The notes beneath the pieces were generated by a model, which saw nothing but the letters and a program-made list of their open reading frames with translations, had not been told where the DNA came from and did not search any database. A DNA stretch of 64,000 nt from Rummeliibacillus sp963792445 (GTDB lineage: Bacteria; Bacillota; Bacilli; Bacillales_A; Planococcaceae): NCBI GenBank assembly GCA_963792445.1, contig CAWBWO010000019.1, positions 1-64,000 on the forward strand, written 5' to 3'. Made by a program: the position numbers and the translations under genes. Positions 45,147 through 53,951 of this stretch are shown here, piece after piece. Positions within the stretch are counted from its first letter, which is position 1. Each line of letters opens with the position of its first letter.

Positions 45147-46430
45147 ATGAAAATATCAGTTAACTATTCTGGAGACTTCTCTAAACTATTAACATCTGAG
45201 GTTAAAGATAAGATTCAAACAATACATCAAGAAATGGACAGCAAGACAGGTAAGGGAGCGGATTATTTGGGGTGGGTAGATTGGCCAAGCTCCATCTCTC
45301 AATCTTACATAAAAGAAATGCTTTCAATAGCCCATGATATTCGTGAAAAGTCTAATGTATTAGTAGTTGTTGGGATTGGTGGTTCTTATTTAGGCACGCG
45401 GGCCGTTATAGAAGCTTTACAAAAAAACTTCCAGTCATATCAAAAGGTAGAAGTTATTTTTGCGGGACATCTTGTTAGTGGTACGTACCTAAAAAATTTA
45501 ATGGCGTATCTAGATAGCAAAGAAGTCACCATCAATGTAATTTCCAAATCGGGCACAACAACGGAACCTGCAATTGCATTTCGTTTTTTAAGACAGTATA
45601 TGGAAAAGCGTTATGGAGAAGAGGCTGCTACAAGAATAATCGTGACAACTGATGAAGAACATGGGGCTTTACGATCATTAGCTTTAGAAAAAGGGTATAC
45701 ACGATTAGCCATTCCAAAGGATATTGGTGGACGATACTCCGTTTTCACAGCAGTCGGATTATTACCAATTGCTGCAGCAGGTTATAACATTGAAGAACTA
45801 GTAAACGGGGCGAAAATCGCGCAACATGAGTTTGGTCAGTTAAATTTTGAGCATAATTCAGCCATCCAATATGCGATTGTAAGAAAGCATTTATCTGATA
45901 TAGGTTATCCAATTGAAATACTAGCTACATTTGACGAACAATTGAAATATTTACAAGAATGGTGGAAGCAATTATTTGCTGAAAGTGAAGGAAAAGAAGG
46001 AATAGGCATCTTCCCTACTTCGGTGATTTATTCAACCGATTTACATTCATTGGGACAGTATATTCAAGAGGGAAAGAGAATGGTGTTTGAGACTTTTCTA
46101 TTAATCAATAAAGTTCAAGAAGATTTGATTGTATTTGAGTCTGCTGAAAATGGGGATGAGTTGAATTTTGTAAGTGGATTGTCCTTACATGAATTTAATC
46201 ATGTGTGTTATGAAGCAACTTCATTAGCTCATTTAAATGGTGGCGTCCCACAATTGGCAATTACGATTGATCAGTTGGATGAAAAGCATTTAGGCTATCT
46301 TTTTTATTTCTTTATGATGTCCTGTGCTTATAGTGCTTATTTACTTGATATTAATCCGTTCGATCAACCAGGTGTTGAAGAATATAAAACGAATATTTTT
46401 AAATTATTAAAGAAACCTGGATATTGTTAA
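45147..46430 (+). CDS. pgi: Glucose-6-phosphate isomerase
   Basis: 427 aa, slightly shorter than the usual 450 of Bacillales. VVVGIGGSYLGTRAVIEAL, the signature VISKSGTTTEPAIAFR, GGRYSVFTAVGLLP, and the catalytic Glu/His regions (LHSLGQYIQEGKRM and LYFYFMMSCAYSAYLLDINPFDQPGVE) are present. AAAGGGG precedes the ATG. It interconverts glucose- and fructose-6-phosphate. It converges with a ROK-family kinase that may supply glucose-6-phosphate. Confidence 0.92.
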   Translation: MKISVNYSGDFSKLLTSEVKDKIQTIHQEMDSKTGKGADYLGWVDWPSSISQSYIKEMLSIAHDIREKSNVLVVVGIGGSYLGTRAVIEALQKNFQSYQKVEVIFAGHLVSGTYLKNLMAYLDSKEVTINVISKSGTTTEPAIAFRFLRQYMEKRYGEEAATRIIVTTDEEHGALRSLALEKGYTRLAIPKDIGGRYSVFTAVGLLPIAAAGYNIEELVNGAKIAQHEFGQLNFEHNSAIQYAIVRKHLSDIGYPIEILATFDEQLKYLQEWWKQLFAESEGKEGIGIFPTSVIYSTDLHSLGQYIQEGKRMVFETFLLINKVQEDLIVFESAENGDELNFVSGLSLHEFNHVCYEATSLAHLNGGVPQLAITIDQLDEKHLGYLFYFFMMSCAYSAYLLDINPFDQPGVEEYKTNIFKLLKKPGYC

Positions 46431-46442
46431 ATACCTCATATA

Positions 46443-46498
46443 AATAGCTATTCTTATTAGCCGATTATACCGATTATAAGAATAGCTATTTAATATTT
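46443..46498. terminator. Convergent terminator between pgi and the ROK kinase
   Basis: AAATAGCTATTCTTAT / ATAAGAATAGCTATTT perfect 16-bp stem. Confidence 0.88.
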
Positions 46499-46568
46499 AT
46501 AAAATATTGCCTCGTATTTGCAATACCTTGGTAATGACTTTTGGTGATTATGTTGATTTCAACCTCAC

Positions 46569-47468
46569 CTACCTTTTGCTAACATCTTGTACAAGTAACG
46601 CTGCACCAAGCATTCCAGATTCATTGCCAAATTTAGCTCTTTTTATTTCAAGAGGTTGTAATTTTAATGGGTTTACTTTTTCTAGCAATAGATCCCACCA
46701 GTCATTCGCTGATTCTGATACACCGCCTCCAATAACAATGCAATCAAAATCTAGTAGAGCTTGTAAATTAGAGATGACAATGGATAAATCTGTTAAGAAT
46801 TGTTCTCGAATTTTAAAGGCATTTTGTTGGCCTATAGTTGCTAAGTGGAACAACCGATTTGGTCTAACAAGTGAATCCGTGTTTGGATCTATAACATTCA
46901 TTTGTTCAATCATTCTTCTTAGAGCTGTACCTGAAACATATTGTTCACTACAACCTTTTCTACCACAGCTACAAGGTATACCGTTTGGATATAAGATGAC
47001 ATGACCAACTTCTCCTGCGCCACCGTGTGCACCATTCAAAACCTTTCCATCTAATACAATTCCACAACCTAAACCCGTGCCAATGGTTAAACAGATGACT
47101 CTTTTGTATCCTTTACCAGCACCTATTTTAGTTTCTGCTAATGCCGCACAATTCGCATCATTGTCCACTTCAACACGTATATTAGTAGCCGCTTCGAGAA
47201 GTGACTTCACTTCAACCCCTTCCCATCCAACTAACTCTTTTTCATAAAGAATGACCCCTTTTTCGTGATTAACCATTCCCCTTGTCCCTATTCCAATCCC
47301 ATCAACATGTGGGAATTCTATAAGTAATTTCTGAATCTCTTTTTCTAAATATGAATATATGGGGAGCTTAGTAGAAATTGTTCTATCTTTTAAAACTTTA
47401 CCGTTCGCTCCAATAACACCTAACCGAATTTTCGTTGCGCCAAGATCAACACCAATTTTGGTACGCAA
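46569..47468 (-). CDS. ROK-family sugar kinase, probable glucokinase
   Basis: 299 aa from TTG 47468, which lies 10 bases after GGAGG. GVDLGATKIRLGVI is the phosphate-1 motif, VDNDANCAALAE the catalytic Asp region, IGTGLGCGIVLDG phosphate 2, GHVILYPNGIPCSCGRKGCSEQY the ROK zinc-binding CxCGxxGCxE, and GGGVSES the adenosine motif. It is either glucokinase or a ROK kinase for another hexose; the neighbour pgi favours glucose. A structured repeat lies 46 bases upstream. Confidence 0.82.
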   Translation of the reverse strand: MRTKIGVDLGATKIRLGVIGANGKVLKDRTISTKLPIYSYLEKEIQKLLIEFPHVDGIGIGTRGMVNHEKGVILYEKELVGWEGVEVKSLLEAATNIRVEVDNDANCAALAETKIGAGKGYKRVICLTIGTGLGCGIVLDGKVLNGAHGGAGEVGHVILYPNGIPCSCGRKGCSEQYVSGTALRRMIEQMNVIDPNTDSLVRPNRLFHLATIGQQNAFKIREQFLTDLSIVISNLQALLDFDCIVIGGGVSESANDWWDLLLEKVNPLKLQPLEIKRAKFGNESGMLGAALLVQDVSKR

Positions 47469-47513
47469 TCGTAGTTCACCTCCAACTTCCATCCACAAAT
47501 ATTAACGATATTT

Positions 47514-47654
47514 ATCCCGCATTAACGGGCAGTAGGACTCCCACTTCAAGGCTTTAGAAAATTCTAAGAAGCATAGGTAGAAGATAAACTACCCGTAAAA
47601 GCCCTATTGGTTCAATCAGTGGGAGAACCCCCCACTGATTGAAGTTTCGCTATA
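47514..47654 (-). repeat. Structured intergenic repeat, copy 2
   Basis: On the minus strand it reads like 34996-35139: hairpin TTCAATCAGTGGG / CCCACTGATTGAA, then AGGGCTTTTACGGGTA, a second, less regular stem (CTACCT... / GAAGTGGGAG), and GTTAATGCGGGA. It is oriented towards the ROK kinase start 46 bases on, as copy 1 is towards dctB. Confidence 0.8.
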
Positions 47655-47685
47655 TGCAATCGGTTGCACATACATGCTTAGAGAG

Positions 47686-47726
47686 TAAAAAAAGATTGAT
47701 CCCAATCTACAGGTATCAATCCTTCA
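47686..47726 (-). terminator. Terminator of the DUF1648 gene
   Basis: GATTGATA / ATCAATC stem; seven T follow on the minus strand. Confidence 0.8.
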
Positions 47727-47740
47727 AGATGTTGATTCAC

Positions 47741-48235
47741 TTATGCTCTTAATGCAGAAATAACTGTTATGATGGTAGGTAAAAAAATAATTAGACTAAG
47801 TATTAGCCATGCTACTCCTTCTAGTGTAGCACTATTACCTTGTGCGATATGAATGGTTTCCCATACAACGATTGCCAGTAATAAACAACTCATATTCTTG
47901 ATAAATGACAACATCATTACACTTTGTTTCACTTCTTTTTCGATATGAGGGTCGGTTATGTTCAAAGGAAAGTAATGCCATTTCGGATGTTTTTCTAAGA
48001 AACGTAGTGCTATACCGATTAATAATGTAATGAATGGAAATAATAGCAATTCCCATTTTGCCCCATATCGATGAATATCACCTTTTAACCCTAAATAAAT
48101 AGGGACTTCAGTAGGGAGAGTTGACCAATTGAAGTATATATAAGCGATTGTAGCTGTAAATAACCCGATACCCAATGTATCCATGAGATGCATAAGCGTT
48201 GTTTTTGGTATTGTATTGAAGGATTCATGTTTCAT
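47741..48235 (-). CDS. DUF1648 membrane protein
   Basis: 164 aa from ATG 48235 with GGTGGGGG upstream. Four membrane helices are visible; the WSTLPTEVPIYLGLKGDIHRYGAKWELLLFP region is typical of DUF1648 as found in SdpI-like immunity and regulatory proteins. The C-terminal SdpI domain is missing, as in other short members. Single gene; role unknown. Confidence 0.75.
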   Translation of the reverse strand: MKHESFNTIPKTTLMHLMDTLGIGLFTATIAYIYFNWSTLPTEVPIYLGLKGDIHRYGAKWELLLFPFITLLIGIALRFLEKHPKWHYFPLNITDPHIEKEVKQSVMMLSFIKNMSCLLLAIVVWETIHIAQGNSATLEGVAWLILSLIIFLPTIITVISALRA

Positions 48236-48447
48236 ATAACCCCCACCTTTATAATTTGATGGAATAAATAACACGCAATAACTGGTGGTTACATTGATGT
48301 TCGTAAAATCCCATTCTTCTAGCGTTAGTGAGAAGTTCAAGTATTTACTATCATGTGCAAAAATATACGTTTTTATGAATTAAATTAATGAAATTTAGAA
48401 AAAGTTTCATTTCAACTAAATCGCTTTCAACTAATTATTTCTTATTT

Positions 48448-48500
48448 GAAAAAGCCTCAAAATATTTACCATTACAGGCAAAGTATTTCAAGGCTTTTTC
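48448..48500 (-). terminator. Terminator of the PQQ-dehydrogenase remnant
   Basis: AAAAAGCCT...AAATATT pairs with AAGTATTT...AGGCTTTTT. It is about 40 bases beyond the stop. Confidence 0.7.
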
Positions 48501-48538
48501 TTGTTATTTGATTGATCCCATGTTGTAGCGAAATCGCC

Positions 48539-49187
48539 TTACTTAGCAACCACTTCACTTATATATTTAGCAACTTCTTCAATTTCTTGTTTGGATAAGT
48601 TGTCTTTGAAGGATGGCATGGTAGAGCCCCCATCCGTTACTTGTTTTACAACATTTTCATAACTTTTTGCAAATTCGCTTTGTTGTAAGTTCGGGCCATT
48701 ATGACCATTTGCACCTTGCTCCCCATGGCAAGCTAAGCAGTTTGATGTATATACTGATAGTCCTTTATCCATGTTAGCGGAAGCTGTTTCTTTAGACTTG
48801 AAGCTTTTAGTTGCTTTCTTTTTTTCGCTAGCATCGATTACTTTACCTTTTGGTAAATCTCCACCAAGTTTAAAGGTATATACTTTATCCCCATGCTTCG
48901 AACCAGATAATGCATTACCTGCAGCAAAAATAGAAATATATTGCTCGCCATTAATTTCATAGGTTACAGATGGCGCATTTGCACCTGCATCCATTTTATA
49001 TTCCCAAACTTTTTCACCTGTAGTGGCATTGTATGCGATTAAGCGTCCATCATTATGACCTGCGAACACAAGATTTCCTTTTGTTGTCATAACGCCGCTA
49101 TACGCTAAAGAATCCCATTTGACTTGCCACGCAATTTTATTCGTTTTAACATCTAGTGCTGTAAGTGTTCCTCTTACAAGCGCTTTT
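48539..49187 (-). pseudogene. 3' remnant of a PQQ-dependent alcohol dehydrogenase with cytochrome c domain
   Basis: The frame starts right after an in-frame TAA at about 49200, without a start, with LVRGTLTALDVKTNKIAWQV, then WDSLAYSGVMTTKGNLVFAG and NAPSVTYEINGEQYISIFAA, the last blades of a PQQ beta-propeller. A charged linker leads to a cytochrome c domain with haem site SNCLACHGEQG and axial Met in GGSTMPSFKDNL. About 215 of some 600-700 residues remain; the N-terminal propeller was lost. The coding part is well preserved, so the deletion may be recent, and the 184 codons from ATG 49090 could still be translated. Confidence 0.8.
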
Positions 49188-49282
49188 ATTATAATCGATT
49201 AATCTAATCTATGAATCTATATACTCATCTATGTATAAAAAAGTTCAACTTTAGTCTGGAATTAAGTGTAAATAGTTGCAAT

Positions 49283-49316
49283 AAAAAGACGACAGCTGGT
49301 TGGCCATCGTCTTTCC
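49283..49316 (-). terminator. Terminator of the arsenic operon
   Basis: AAAGACGA / TCGTCTTT outer stem around a GGC/GCC-containing inner part; on the minus strand T-rich sequence follows. Confidence 0.75.
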
Positions 49317-49352
49317 TATTATTTAATAATTAGAATTCTATGAATCCAATTA

Positions 49353-49637
49353 TTAACAGCATGATGATTGGTTATACCCCTCTAACACTAATCCCATTTC
49401 ACCATTATTTTCTTCTGCATTAATTGTCACATCTTTTAATTGTTCGACCATTTCTGGTTGAATCGCTACTTGAACACTATTAATTATTTCTATGATATCA
49501 TTTTCTTCTGCTGATTGAAGAGCAACCGCTAGGTTTAAGCTGCAACATCCTGGTACACCATAAAAACGAATTGTGTCTGCATTATTTTCTTTCATAGCAT
49601 TTTGAATAAAAGTTATTGCTTGTTCAGTTATTTTCAT
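49353..49637 (-). CDS. HesB/IscA-like small protein of the ars operon
   Basis: 94 aa. KITEQAITFIQNAMKEN and RFYGVPGCCSLNLAVALQSAEENDIIE fit the HesB-like fold, but the cysteines differ from classic IscA: CC at about 31-32 and a terminal CC. Such proteins recur at the end of ars operons in Bacillales; a role as an arsenite-binding or Fe-S-related accessory is inferred. It starts 1 base after arsA. Confidence 0.7.
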   Translation of the reverse strand: MKITEQAITFIQNAMKENNADTIRFYGVPGCCSLNLAVALQSAEENDIIEIINSVQVAIQPEMVEQLKDVTINAEENNGEMGLVLEGYNQSSCC

Positions 49638-49638
49638 A

Positions 49639-51411
49639 TTATTTTCCCTCCGATAATAGATTATGTAGTCTTTTAATTCCTTTTGGTTCTTTTAAACTCC
49701 AGGGAATACAAACTGTATTGCCATGTGATAATTCATCAACACGTTCAATCCATTTTCTCTCATTTAATCCTTTTCGATTTATTAATGGATGATTTGATTG
49801 AATACTACTAAATGTTTGATTGATCACCCACCATTGCACTGTTAAACCTGCTCGTTCTAAATCTTGTTGCAAGCGTTCAGCTTCATATACAGGTGTAGCT
49901 TCTGGCAATGTAGTAATCACAACACTAGTCTCATGATGATTACGAAGAGTAGGTAATAAATGCTGTATGGAAATCGGTACCTCACCGGAAGCACGACTTA
50001 TTTCTTTGTGATAGGCTTCTGATGCATCTAATAGTAACAATGTATGACCCGTTGGTGCCGTGTCAATTACGACTACTTCATCTCGATGTTCTTCAATAAT
50101 ATTTGCAAATGCTCTAAAGACGGCAATTTCCTCTGTACAAGGTGACTCTAAATCCTCTTTTACAAAGAGCAGACCTTCTTCATTCATGGTTTTCCGTGCT
50201 TTTGATAATACTTCTTCCTTATATTCGGCTAATACCTGTTCTGGATTAATACTACTTGTTGTTAAAGTATTTGGCCATTCTTCACCTAATACCCATCCAA
50301 TGTGTGCAGCAGGATCTGTCGTAGTCAAATGTACTTTTTGACCATTTTCAGCCAATCCAAGAGCGATCAATGTTGCAACAGTCGTTTTACCAACACCACC
50401 CTTACCCATCGTAAAAATAATACGTTTTGGATTTGTCATATACTCATCAATTAATTGATGAATCGTCGAGGTATGAGGTGCTTTGGAAGGAACTTGAATT
50501 TCTTCTCCCTCTACCTGTTTGCCCGTGAACCAAGTATGCATCTTTTCAATATTTGTAATCGAAAACGGGGCAAGTGGTAGAGAATATATTGGATAGTTGT
50601 GTAAAATAGCAGGCATTTCGGTAATTGCCTCATTTTGTCTCTCTACGATTGCCTTTGTATTGGCATCTTCAATTCCATTAGATTCAAACATACCATTCAT
50701 GATAATTTGTTGATTATGGATTCCAAGTTTAAATAGTTCTTCTGAAGCACGTGCTGCTTCTTTTAATGGATTATTTTCTGGTCTCGATACTAATATAAGT
50801 GTTGTTTTTGTGGCATCTGACAAGACATTAACCGCTTTTTTGTATATTTCTTTTTTACCTTCTAATCCTGCGAGAGGTCCTAAGCAAGAGGTACCCGTTG
50901 AGTTTTCAGCCAAGAATCCTGACCATGCCATTGGCAATTGCAGTAACCGTAATGTGTGTCCAGTGGGAGCTGTATCAAATATGATTACATCGTAGTTTTT
51001 TTGAATTTCTTGATCTGTTAAAATGGATGAGAATTCATTAAATGCCGCAATTTCTACGGTACAAGCTCCCGACATTTGTTCTTCTATTGATTGAATCGCA
51101 GCATCAGGTAGTTTTCCCCGGAAAGGTTCAACCATTTTATTTTTATATTCTTCTGCAGCCATAATAGGATCTAAATTTAATGCATACAAAGAAGTTGTTC
51201 CGTCAATTAACATTGGTTTATTTGTCAATGTTTGAAGAAAAATATCTTGCAAGTTTGATGCAGGATCTGTACTTACCAGTAATACTTTCTTACCTTCATC
51301 TGATAATTCAAGTGATAAAGAGCTAGCTACGGATGTTTTCCCAACACCTCCTTTACCTGTAAAAAATAAATATTTTGTTTTTGGATAATACTCTTTTGTG
51401 AATCTCTCCAT
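49639..51411 (-). CDS. arsA: Arsenite-stimulated ATPase
   Basis: 590 aa. Two ATPase halves, each with a P-loop: FTGKGGVGKTS (about residue 18) and FTMGKGGVGKTT (about 335). Both switch/signature DTAPTGHTLRLL and DTAPTGHTLLLL motifs are present, as are the three metalloid-binding cysteines in SGACTVEIAA, GTSCLGPLAG and ESPCTEEIAV. ArsA normally energises the ArsB arsenite pump; no ArsB or Acr3 is present here. It overlaps the arsD stop by one base. Confidence 0.92.
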   Translation of the reverse strand: MERFTKEYYPKTKYLFFTGKGGVGKTSVASSLSLELSDEGKKVLLVSTDPASNLQDIFLQTLTNKPMLIDGTTSLYALNLDPIMAAEEYKNKMVEPFRGKLPDAAIQSIEEQMSGACTVEIAAFNEFSSILTDQEIQKNYDVIIFDTAPTGHTLRLLQLPMAWSGFLAENSTGTSCLGPLAGLEGKKEIYKKAVNVLSDATKTTLILVSRPENNPLKEAARASEELFKLGIHNQQIIMNGMFESNGIEDANTKAIVERQNEAITEMPAILHNYPIYSLPLAPFSITNIEKMHTWFTGKQVEGEEIQVPSKAPHTSTIHQLIDEYMTNPKRIIFTMGKGGVGKTTVATLIALGLAENGQKVHLTTTDPAAHIGWVLGEEWPNTLTTSSINPEQVLAEYKEEVLSKARKTMNEEGLLFVKEDLESPCTEEIAVFRAFANIIEEHRDEVVVIDTAPTGHTLLLLDASEAYHKEISRASGEVPISIQHLLPTLRNHHETSVVITTLPEATPVYEAERLQQDLERAGLTVQWWVINQTFSSIQSNHPLINRKGLNERKWIERVDELSHGNTVCIPWSLKEPKGIKRLHNLLSEGK

Positions 51412-51779
51412 TAGAAATTGCCATCCTTTGTTTTGAGAGATAACTTAATTTTAGGCTTTTTCGTCAATTCTTCAGAAGGTATACCAGTCCAATTCTCAAA
51501 TTCCTCATTTGTAGGGTAACGTCCAGTTAAAATTATTTCATTATCTACTAAGATAAAAGGAAGTGCTTCCACTCCTTGCTTATTTAATGCTTCACTGACG
51601 GTTGCATTTTCAATAAAAGCATTAGGCGCACTAGATAAGTTGTATCGACCGATTGGATACTCCCTTTTTTCTAAATTACTCACAATGAATGATACTCTTA
51701 ATAACTCTGGGTCAATTGATGGTCCACAAACACCTGTTGAACAGCACATAGCTGGTTCATAAATTTGAATTTGCATCAT
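51411..51779 (-). CDS. arsD: Arsenite metallochaperone / weak repressor
   Basis: 122 aa. Cys12, Cys13 and Cys18 in YEPAMCCSTGVCGPSIDPEL are the As(III)-binding trio that passes arsenite to ArsA. The thioredoxin-like fold follows (EALPFILVDNEIILTGRYPT). An ATG at 51776 is an alternative start. It has its own upstream operator, so arsDA-hesB is probably transcribed separately as well. Confidence 0.9.
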   Translation of the reverse strand: MMQIQIYEPAMCCSTGVCGPSIDPELLRVSFIVSNLEKREYPIGRYNLSSAPNAFIENATVSEALNKQGVEALPFILVDNEIILTGRYPTNEEFENWTGIPSEELTKKPKIKLSLKTKDGNF

Positions 51780-51797
51780 AATCTGATTCCTTTCTAA

Positions 51798-51813
51798 ATA
51801 AGTATTTGCTTAT
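51798..51813 (-). promoter_or_regulatory. Probable ArsR operator before arsD
   Basis: ATAAG-TATTTG-CTTAT, a 5+6+5 inverted repeat that matches the element before arsR (53799-53814) in arms and spacing. Confidence 0.65.
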
Positions 51814-51876
51814 ATATTTTTGAAAATGAAACCTAGCATTTACTAGGAGTGTTAGTTCGCACAACATCCATTATTT

Positions 51877-52260
51877 TCAACTTTGTTCAGTATCACTATC
51901 TTCTTTTGTGTAAAAAAATTCCCATTCATTTCCGTCTGGGTCTGTCACCCAAAATTTATCTTGGACAGCGTAACAACATGTTGTGTTCATTTCATCTCTA
52001 GCAAAGAAGCCCTCATTTTCTAATCTTTCTTTATGATGAATTACTTCATCAACATTATTAACTTGAAAACCAAAATGATTCACTTGATTCCCTTCTACTT
52101 GATTTCGAACATTTAATGTAAAATTTAATTTTGTCTCTTCTAATAAAAATCTGGCATAATCATCTTTAGTTTTTACAGGATTGATTCCAAATAACTTTTG
52201 ATAAAATTCAATTGATTTTCTTAAATCAGTTACATTAATTCCCATATGAACATATTTCAT
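51877..52260 (-). CDS. arsI: ArsI-type C-As lyase (vicinal oxygen chelate family)
   Basis: 127 aa. Metal ligands: His5 (KYVHMGINV), His62 (VNHFGFQVN) and the Glu of DPDGNEWEFF. The vicinal cysteines in NTTCCYAVQDKFWVTDPDG are specific to ArsI, which cleaves methyl- or phenyl-As(III) to arsenite with O2. The fold alone would suggest a glyoxalase or CadI-type protein; the Cys pair and ars context favour ArsI. Confidence 0.85.
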   Translation of the reverse strand: MKYVHMGINVTDLRKSIEFYQKLFGINPVKTKDDYARFLLEETKLNFTLNVRNQVEGNQVNHFGFQVNNVDEVIHHKERLENEGFFARDEMNTTCCYAVQDKFWVTDPDGNEWEFFYTKEDSDTEQS

Positions 52261-52316
52261 TAATAACTCATCCTTAAAATTAATAAGTAAACTATTAATA
52301 AAAATGCTTATCTAAA

Positions 52317-52748
52317 CTATCTTACTTTGTTATTGTAAATTTCTGCAAAATGTTTAATTTTTTCACCTATTTCATCACGAACTCGTTGGAAAACAGCCCA
52401 TTTTTCTTCTTCTGTACCTTCTGCTTTAGCTGGGTCATCAAAACCCCAATGTTCCCTTTTAACTTTAGGTGGGGTAACAGGACATTTATCAGCTGCATCT
52501 CCACATAATGTAACAACTAGATCAGCATTGTTTAAAATTTCAGGATTGATGATATCAGAAGTATGATTCGAAATATCTAGACCAACTTCTTTCATTGCTT
52601 TCACTGCATTTGTGTTTAAACCATGCGCTTCTATACCTGCACTACGCACTTCCCATTCCTCATTTAAGTATTTTTTTGCAAAACCTTCCGCCATCTGGCT
52701 TCTGCAAGAATTACCTGTACATAAGAAATAAATTAACTTTTTAGACAT
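52317..52748 (-). CDS. arsC: Arsenate reductase, thioredoxin-linked
   Basis: 143 aa from ATG 52748, which has AAGGGGAAAA upstream and overlaps the aquaporin end by 8 bases. YFLCTGNSCRSQMAEG is the LMW-phosphatase-like P-loop with the nucleophile Cys, and VTLCGDAADKCPVTPP holds the redox Cys pair (Cys82/Cys89 equivalents). It reduces arsenate to arsenite at the expense of thioredoxin. Confidence 0.92.
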   Translation of the reverse strand: MSKKLIYFLCTGNSCRSQMAEGFAKKYLNEEWEVRSAGIEAHGLNTNAVKAMKEVGLDISNHTSDIINPEILNNADLVVTLCGDAADKCPVTPPKVKREHWGFDDPAKAEGTEEEKWAVFQRVRDEIGEKIKHFAEIYNNKVR

Positions 52749-53403
52749 AATGATTTTCCCCTTTTTTATCATCTAGTATTTTATAAATGATTGCCGCAAC
52801 AATAGCTCCTAAAATTGTGGCAACTATATACACCCATAAATATTGCATTGTTCCAGAAATGACAGCAGGACCAATCGATCTAGCTGGATTCATGGAAGCT
52901 CCGCTAATTGGACCACCGAACATTGCTTCTAATCCAACTGTTGCACCAATAGCAATTCCTGCGAATGATTTAGCAGCTTTTCCATGAACAGCAGATCCAA
53001 AAATAACAATCATTAAGAAAAATGTAAGGATAAATTCGAGTACAAATGATTGCGACCATGTACCACTTGGTAAGGTAGTACCTAAAGACGCTACATTTCC
53101 AAATAAAAATAATAATGTAGCACTAGCTGCAATACCTGCAATTATTTGTGTAACAATATATGAAATCGCTTCTCTTTTAGAGATATCTCCATTTATTAAG
53201 AATCCAATAGTAACAGCAGGGTTAAAATGTGCACCTGAAATGTGACCAAACGTATAAATTAATGCCGTAACCACTAATCCAAATGTAATTGCTACTCCTA
53301 CATGCGTTAAACTTTTCGTCATCTGATCTATTACGACAGCCCCTGTACCTGCAAATACAAGAAAATAGGTACCTAAAAATTCGCTTATAATCTTTTGTTT
53401 CAT
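52741..53403 (-). CDS. MIP-family aquaglyceroporin of the ars operon (AqpS-like)
   Basis: 220 aa, six membrane helices with two half-helices carrying NPA boxes: HISGAHFNPAVTIGF and GASMNPARSIGPAVI. Located between arsR and arsC, as in rhizobial aqpS operons where the channel releases arsenite made by ArsC down its gradient. Here it is the only transport protein in the operon. Confidence 0.88.
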   Translation of the reverse strand: MKQKIISEFLGTYFLVFAGTGAVVIDQMTKSLTHVGVAITFGLVVTALIYTFGHISGAHFNPAVTIGFLINGDISKREAISYIVTQIIAGIAASATLLFLFGNVASLGTTLPSGTWSQSFVLEFILTFFLMIVIFGSAVHGKAAKSFAGIAIGATVGLEAMFGGPISGASMNPARSIGPAVISGTMQYLWVYIVATILGAIVAAIIYKILDDKKGENHYV

Positions 53404-53437
53404 TTATTAAATCTCCTTGGATATGAGAAACTGTCAC

Positions 53438-53764
53438 TTAACAGGAACATTGATTTTCATGTTCATCATCACAATTACACTGTTTTAGCGAAATCTCATC
53501 TAAATTATCGATAATCGCTTGAATATATGGTTGTTGTACTTCATTTAATCTGTAATGCTTCCAAGTTCCTGCTTTTCTTTCTAAAATAATGCCAGCTTCT
53601 TTTAACTTTCTCAATTGTTGGCTTACAGCAGGTTGCGAAACTTGTAAGGCATCAACTAAGTCACAAACACAGACTTCTCCATTTTTCATACAGGATAACA
53701 ATTTCAATCGATTTAAATCACTTACAGCCTTTAGCTGTTTTTCAATTGTTGCAAGTGTTGTCAC
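53438..53764 (-). CDS. arsR: ArsR repressor
   Basis: 108 aa winged helix. The As(III) site is ELCVCDL-like, here GEVCVCDLVDAL, followed by the recognition helix VSQPAVSQQLRKLKEAG. The C-terminus adds a Cys-rich tail (QCNCDDEHENQCSC) that may bind further metalloid. First gene of the operon; the operator lies directly upstream. Confidence 0.92.
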   Translation of the reverse strand: MTTLATIEKQLKAVSDLNRLKLLSCMKNGEVCVCDLVDALQVSQPAVSQQLRKLKEAGIILERKAGTWKHYRLNEVQQPYIQAIIDNLDEISLKQCNCDDEHENQCSC

Positions 53765-53783
53765 ATTTCTACCCTCCCTTATA

Positions 53784-53814
53784 TAACTATTTGTTTATAT
53801 AAGTGTATGCTTAT
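53784..53814 (-). promoter_or_regulatory. ArsR operator region
   Basis: ATAAC-TATTTG-TTTAT (53784-53799, imperfect) and ATAAG-TGTATG-CTTAT (53799-53814) stand side by side just before arsR. The second shares arms and spacing with the arsD operator. Confidence 0.65.
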
Positions 53815-53951
53815 TTTATAAAAACCACAAGATAATTATTTTAAAATTTCAACTTTTTTAAACCTACTCAATAAAGAAGCAGAAGTATATTCTTAGATTT
53901 CTAGTTTAAATCATGGTAAAATATGTATTTGGAATAGGAGGAGTGATGAAT

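Noticed and set aside
46507..47004. 165-codon forward frame opposite the ROK kinase
   Set aside because: Antisense shadow; the ROK motifs on the minus strand are unmistakable.
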